64,000 nt of DNA. It comes from CAVTUU01 sp045804965. Lineage in GTDB: Bacteria > Chloroflexota > Chloroflexia > Thermomicrobiales > UBA6265. The notes under the pieces were generated by a model. That model saw only the letters and a program-made list of their open reading frames with translations. It made no database searches and was not told the origin of the DNA. The stretch spans positions 29,406-93,405 of the forward strand of contig JBJMMD010000029.1 in NCBI GenBank assembly GCA_045804965.1, written 5' to 3'. This document shows, in pieces, positions 61,834 through 64,000 of this stretch; within the stretch, counting starts at the first letter, position 1, and each line of letters starts with the position of its first letter. The translations under genes were made by a program, and so were the position numbers.

Positions 61834-62142
61834 ATGTACGCCACGATGCGCCACTACCCGGGGATCGCGCCGCGCGTCCTCAACATGTGGCTCAGCCACC
61901 AACCCGAGATCGCAGCGCTGCACCGCCATATCCCCGGCTTCGTGCAATACGATCTCATGCGCACTGCCGAGGGCGTGACTACCCTCACGGTCTGCACGGA
62001 CCGGCTCGGCGCCGAAGTGGCGAACATGAGCGTCGCGGCGTGGATCGAAGTGAACCTCCCGGCCTTGCTGACGCCCGCGCCGGTGATCATGGGCGGCGAG
62101 GACCTCGTGCACATCTCGGCGGAGCCCCGCGCGCCTGCTTAG
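61834..62142 (+). CDS. Small dimeric alpha/beta-barrel-like (ABM-like) protein
   Basis: A 102-residue protein. The pattern of a short strand, HQPEIAALHRHIPGFVQYDLMR, VTTLTVCTDRLGAEVANMSVAAWI resembles the ferredoxin-like antibiotic biosynthesis monooxygenase (ABM)/DUF fold. ATG 61834 has AGGAGG 7 bases upstream and is preferred to longer in-frame starts at 61681 and 61801. Function unknown. Confidence 0.6.
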   Translation: MYATMRHYPGIAPRVLNMWLSHQPEIAALHRHIPGFVQYDLMRTAEGVTTLTVCTDRLGAEVANMSVAAWIEVNLPALLTPAPVIMGGEDLVHISAEPRAPA

Positions 62143-62456
62143 TGCGGCGCGACGCGGGTAGCGGTCGCGGGCAGCCCGCGCGGGGCCCTTTGCTTATTTT
62201 GAAGCGCGCGGGCCTGTTGTGTAATTGCCACAGCGCTGCCTCTGCGGACACGGCGTGCTGGATAGAAGCAGCGAGACCTCGGTGCTGAGGCGTCACGCGC
62301 TTGGGGAAGGGGGCCGCGCAGGCGCTCTCGGGCTTCGGCACGGGACCGTTTCTCTTCAGATTTGTCCGTACAGTTGATTTGCTCCATATGCGCCATATAC
62401 TGGGTTCGCCCGGAACAAGACGTTGGCGATCATCGATCACCACACAGAGGTGGCTT
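62143..62456. other. 314-base spacer with a GC-rich hairpin
   Basis: A GCGGGC-a-GCCCGC inverted repeat at 62167-62179, followed by a T-rich run to about 62200, could end the preceding gene. An in-frame extension of the next gene (from 62301) is not credible because the signal peptide starts at 62457. No other gene is seen. Confidence 0.4.
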
Positions 62457-62945
62457 ATGTCCGCGTCACGTTTCCTGCATGCCGGTTTTATCGGACTCAC
62501 CGCCTGGCTGCTCGCCATGTTCACGTCTAGCGCTCTAACGTTCAGTTCGCCGAATGCCCACGGTGCATCCGCCCAGCAAGCGTCGGATTTGACGATCAGC
62601 CTTACGTCCAGCACGACCAAGGCGAAAATCGGAGACTTTGTGGCATTCACCGCCGTGGTGGAGAACACGGGCACAGCCAGTGTTACCGATTTGCTCATCA
62701 ACCTGAACCTGCCAGACGCATTGAACGCGCGTGCGATCAATTGCCCTGGCGAAACCTCTGGGTCGACGACGTTCTGCGTAATTGGCGACTTGCCCGCCGG
62801 GTCGGTCGCCGAGATTTTGTTCGTGGTCCAGGTCGGTACCAAACAGAACAATGGCCCAGTGACCGTCTCGGCTTCGATACAAAGTCTAGTGGTGGCCACG
62901 GACTCGGTTCCGGCGCTCAAGATCGTCGGACCGACTCACGGTTAG
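62457..62945 (+). CDS. Secreted DUF11-like single-domain protein
   Basis: A 162-residue exported protein with a signal segment (GFIGLTAWLLAMFTSSALTFSSPNAHGASA). One beta-sandwich follows of the DUF11/CARDB type (DLTISLTSSTTKAKIGDFVAFTAVVENTGTASVTDLLINLNLP, then GSVAEILFVVQVG). Such domains occur in surface and adhesive proteins. AGAGGTGG precedes ATG 62457. A strong hairpin follows at 63059. Confidence 0.7.
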   Translation: MSASRFLHAGFIGLTAWLLAMFTSSALTFSSPNAHGASAQQASDLTISLTSSTTKAKIGDFVAFTAVVENTGTASVTDLLINLNLPDALNARAINCPGETSGSTTFCVIGDLPAGSVAEILFVVQVGTKQNNGPVTVSASIQSLVVATDSVPALKIVGPTHG

Positions 62946-63058
62946 CCAGCTCTGACTTCCGCCAGCAGACCGCTGAGTGGTCGATCAGGCTTGGGACAGA
63001 CCGGAACGATGAATGGTGGCCGCCTAATCACTCGTTCGTTCCGAAACCGAACTACGCA

Positions 63059-63087
63059 ACGGCCTCGGGCGTGCTGCCCGAGGCCGT
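63059..63087 (+). terminator. Perfect 12-base hairpin (repeat family copy 4)
   Basis: ACGGCCTCGGGC (63059-63070) pairs perfectly with GCCCGAGGCCGT (63076-63087) around loop GTGCT, followed by CTGCTTGTG. It lies between the convergent DUF11-like and secreted-protein genes. Confidence 0.65.
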
Positions 63088-63142
63088 CTGCTTGTGAACC
63101 GCAGTTGGATAGCTGACGCCCGATTAACTCCTCCAGCGCTCG

Positions 63143-63697
63143 CTACGGGCCTGGAGTCGCCTCCGGGGTCCCTCCGCCGAACTGCGCGAACAAGTCCTCG
63201 ATCGGGCCCTGTGGCGTTCCCATCGCCTCGACCGCGACCTTCGTCCCGGTCACGTTCCCCGGCCCGTATTGGCCGGTCGCGGTGCCATCGGCGCTGACGA
63301 ATTCCAGCGTATAGGTGGCGGTGAGACTGTGCCCGTCTGCGGCCACCTCGATGGCGGCGCGGACCGTGAACATGCCACTGTACTGCCCATCCTCGGTGTT
63401 GAAGCCATGGAACGTCATAGCCGCGCTGGTGTCTCCGGTCGTTTGCCAGGAACCGATCCCGACACTGCCGTCGGCATCCAACTGGGTATAGATGCCATCA
63501 GCCGTAAAGGTGGCCAAGGTTGGCGAGTTATTGGGATCCCCGGTATCAGTATCGAGCAGCCAGGTGCCCACGAGCGGGTGACCGGCCATCGCGGCCGGCG
63601 TGGAATCCTGGGCGCCAATCGTCGCGGCACGACCGAAGATGAGCAAGCCGCCAAGAACAACAGCAAGCAGGATGGCGAGCACCAAGATCCGCCGCAC
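63143..63697 (-). CDS. Secreted protein of unknown family (lipocalin-like)
   Basis: A 184-residue protein. Its N-terminal hydrophobic segment (ILVLAILLAVVLGGLLIFGRAA) is followed by a beta-rich domain (HPLVGTWLLDTDTGDPNNSPTLATF then SWQTTGDTSAAMTFHGF) like lipocalin-type 'GTW' proteins. It ends in a proline- and glycine-rich tail. GTG 63697 has AGGAG 7 bases upstream. Ligand unknown. Confidence 0.65.
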   Translation of the reverse strand: MRRILVLAILLAVVLGGLLIFGRAATIGAQDSTPAAMAGHPLVGTWLLDTDTGDPNNSPTLATFTADGIYTQLDADGSVGIGSWQTTGDTSAAMTFHGFNTEDGQYSGMFTVRAAIEVAADGHSLTATYTLEFVSADGTATGQYGPGNVTGTKVAVEAMGTPQGPIEDLFAQFGGGTPEATPGP

Positions 63698-63789
63698 AGC
63701 ACGCTCCTCTCGCAGGTCATGTCGTCAGGTGGCAACGGGATGCCGCCGCGCATCATCCGCGCAGGCGTGGCATGCTGTCAATTGCACGG

Positions 63790-63817
63790 ACGGCCTTGGG
63801 CTTGGGCTCGAGGCCGT
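63790..63817. repeat. Hairpin ACGGCC/GGCCGT, copy 5
   Basis: ACGGCCTTGGGC (63790-63801) pairs with GCTCGAGGCCGT (63806-63817), 12 pairs with G-U wobble. It lies between the secreted-protein gene and the cupin-like fragment. Confidence 0.55.
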
Positions 63818-63847
63818 GTACTGTGCCCTGTGGTCGTATCGCCCGGC

Positions 63848-64000
63848 TCAGGTGCCAAGCATCTTCTGGGCGTTTGCCAGCAGCACCGCCTCGGTCTGCC
63901 GCAGCGCCTCGGTCGGGCTGAACTGCAGGATGACCGTGCCAGCCGCGTAGCTCGGGACGTGGCCAGGCTCGACGTAGAAGGTATCCCCTTCCTCGAACGT
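63848..64000 (-). CDS. Cupin-like protein, C-terminal 50 residues only
   Basis: A frame open to the window edge reads TFEEGDTFYVEPGHVPSYAA then VILQFSPTEALRQTEAVLLANAQKML before TGA at 63848-63850. The GDTFYVEPGHVP segment is the second half of a cupin barrel, with its histidine metal ligand. The N-terminus is outside the window. Confidence 0.65.
   Translation of the reverse strand, partial: TFEEGDTFYVEPGHVPSYAAGTVILQFSPTEALRQTEAVLLANAQKMLGT

Larger units (their letters stand above)
58201..64000. mobile_element. Integrated element at tRNA-Asp, left part
   Basis: The serine recombinase next to the tRNA, an excisionase-like gene beside it, and a set of accessory secreted-protein genes with hairpin repeats differ from the housekeeping genes on the left. 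The left junction lies within the 3' half of tRNA-Asp (58201-58236). A second copy of the tRNA 3' segment (GGGTTCGAATCCCG) is not seen up to 64000, so the right end is outside the window. MoxR on the left has lost its usual downstream neighbour, consistent with insertion here. Confidence 0.75.

Noticed and set aside
61305..63817. Hairpins as a possible CRISPR array
   Set aside because: The copies are irregularly spaced (hundreds of bases), differ in length and have no direct-repeat/spacer structure or cas genes.

Overview
The window looks like a chromosomal segment of a Chloroflexota bacterium, most likely near the Thermomicrobia/Sphaerobacter side. This is an inference from gene content and style: many GTG/TTG starts, an imuB-dnaE2 mutagenesis cassette, a DnaQ-Cho fusion nuclease, an R3H/SpoIIIAA-like ATPase, System II cytochrome c maturation and a tmRNA tag ending PLAA. 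No 16S gene is present, so the placement is tentative.

Layout. 1-2796: pyrimidine genes on + (3' end of pyrK, pyrD, a Ca2+/H+ antiporter gene, pyrE). 2809-8530: DNA maintenance (a small protein and ligA on -, an exonuclease-GIY-YIG fusion and a family 4 uracil-DNA glycosylase on +, then a decayed RNase J gene). 8613-14601: a leftward SOS mutagenesis cassette (imuB, a small DUF6504-like gene, dnaE2, then a hydrolase) behind a promoter whose spacer is a perfect GAAC-N4-GTTC palindrome. 14625-23405: ftsK, a zinc-ribbon gene, recR, an acetyltransferase-like gene, an R3H ATPase, tmk, a cyclic-di-AMP receptor-like gene and a membrane zinc-ribbon gene. 23623-29275 on -: an NrtR-like regulator with NAD kinase, and ccdA-resB-ccsA-resA for cytochrome c maturation. 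29361-34634: recO on + and, on -, an AAA+ ATPase and an HD-GYP/HAD/trmD operon. 34635-35379: a 745-base gene-poor stretch with a strong minus-strand promoter, a tiny ORF with a good ribosome site and two interlocking perfect stems. This is the best candidate for an undescribed regulatory RNA in the window.

35380-42054: PP2C-type phosphatase, P-loop protein, solute-binding protein, acetyltransferase and aroC on +; a methyltransferase on -; smpB and tmRNA together. 42087-43375 on -: OsmC-like, ferredoxin-like and EVE-domain genes. 43572-49616: glcDEF glycolate oxidase converging on a GAF histidine kinase. 49991-58093: a surface polysaccharide cluster (a secreted glycosidase-fold protein lacking both catalytic acids, two O-antigen ligase/polymerase-like membrane proteins, a flippase-like protein, a GT4 glycosyltransferase, a 57-residue membrane protein) and a MoxR ATPase.

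58163-64000: a tRNA-Asp gene whose 3' half is overlapped by the end of a large serine recombinase gene. It marks the junction of an integrated element that runs off the right edge. The element carries an excisionase-like gene, a SWIM-like protein, several secreted proteins (one with an LPSTG sorting signal), a cupin fragment and a family of hairpins flanked by ACGGCC/GGCCGT.

Common threads are DNA repair and damage response (LigA, Cho-like nuclease, UDG, ImuB/DnaE2, FtsK, RecR, RecO), nucleotide signalling (cyclic-di-AMP receptor, HD-GYP) and promoters that fire at or next to the start codon (at least three genes). Domain and family calls come from reading the translations and from memory; no database search was run.
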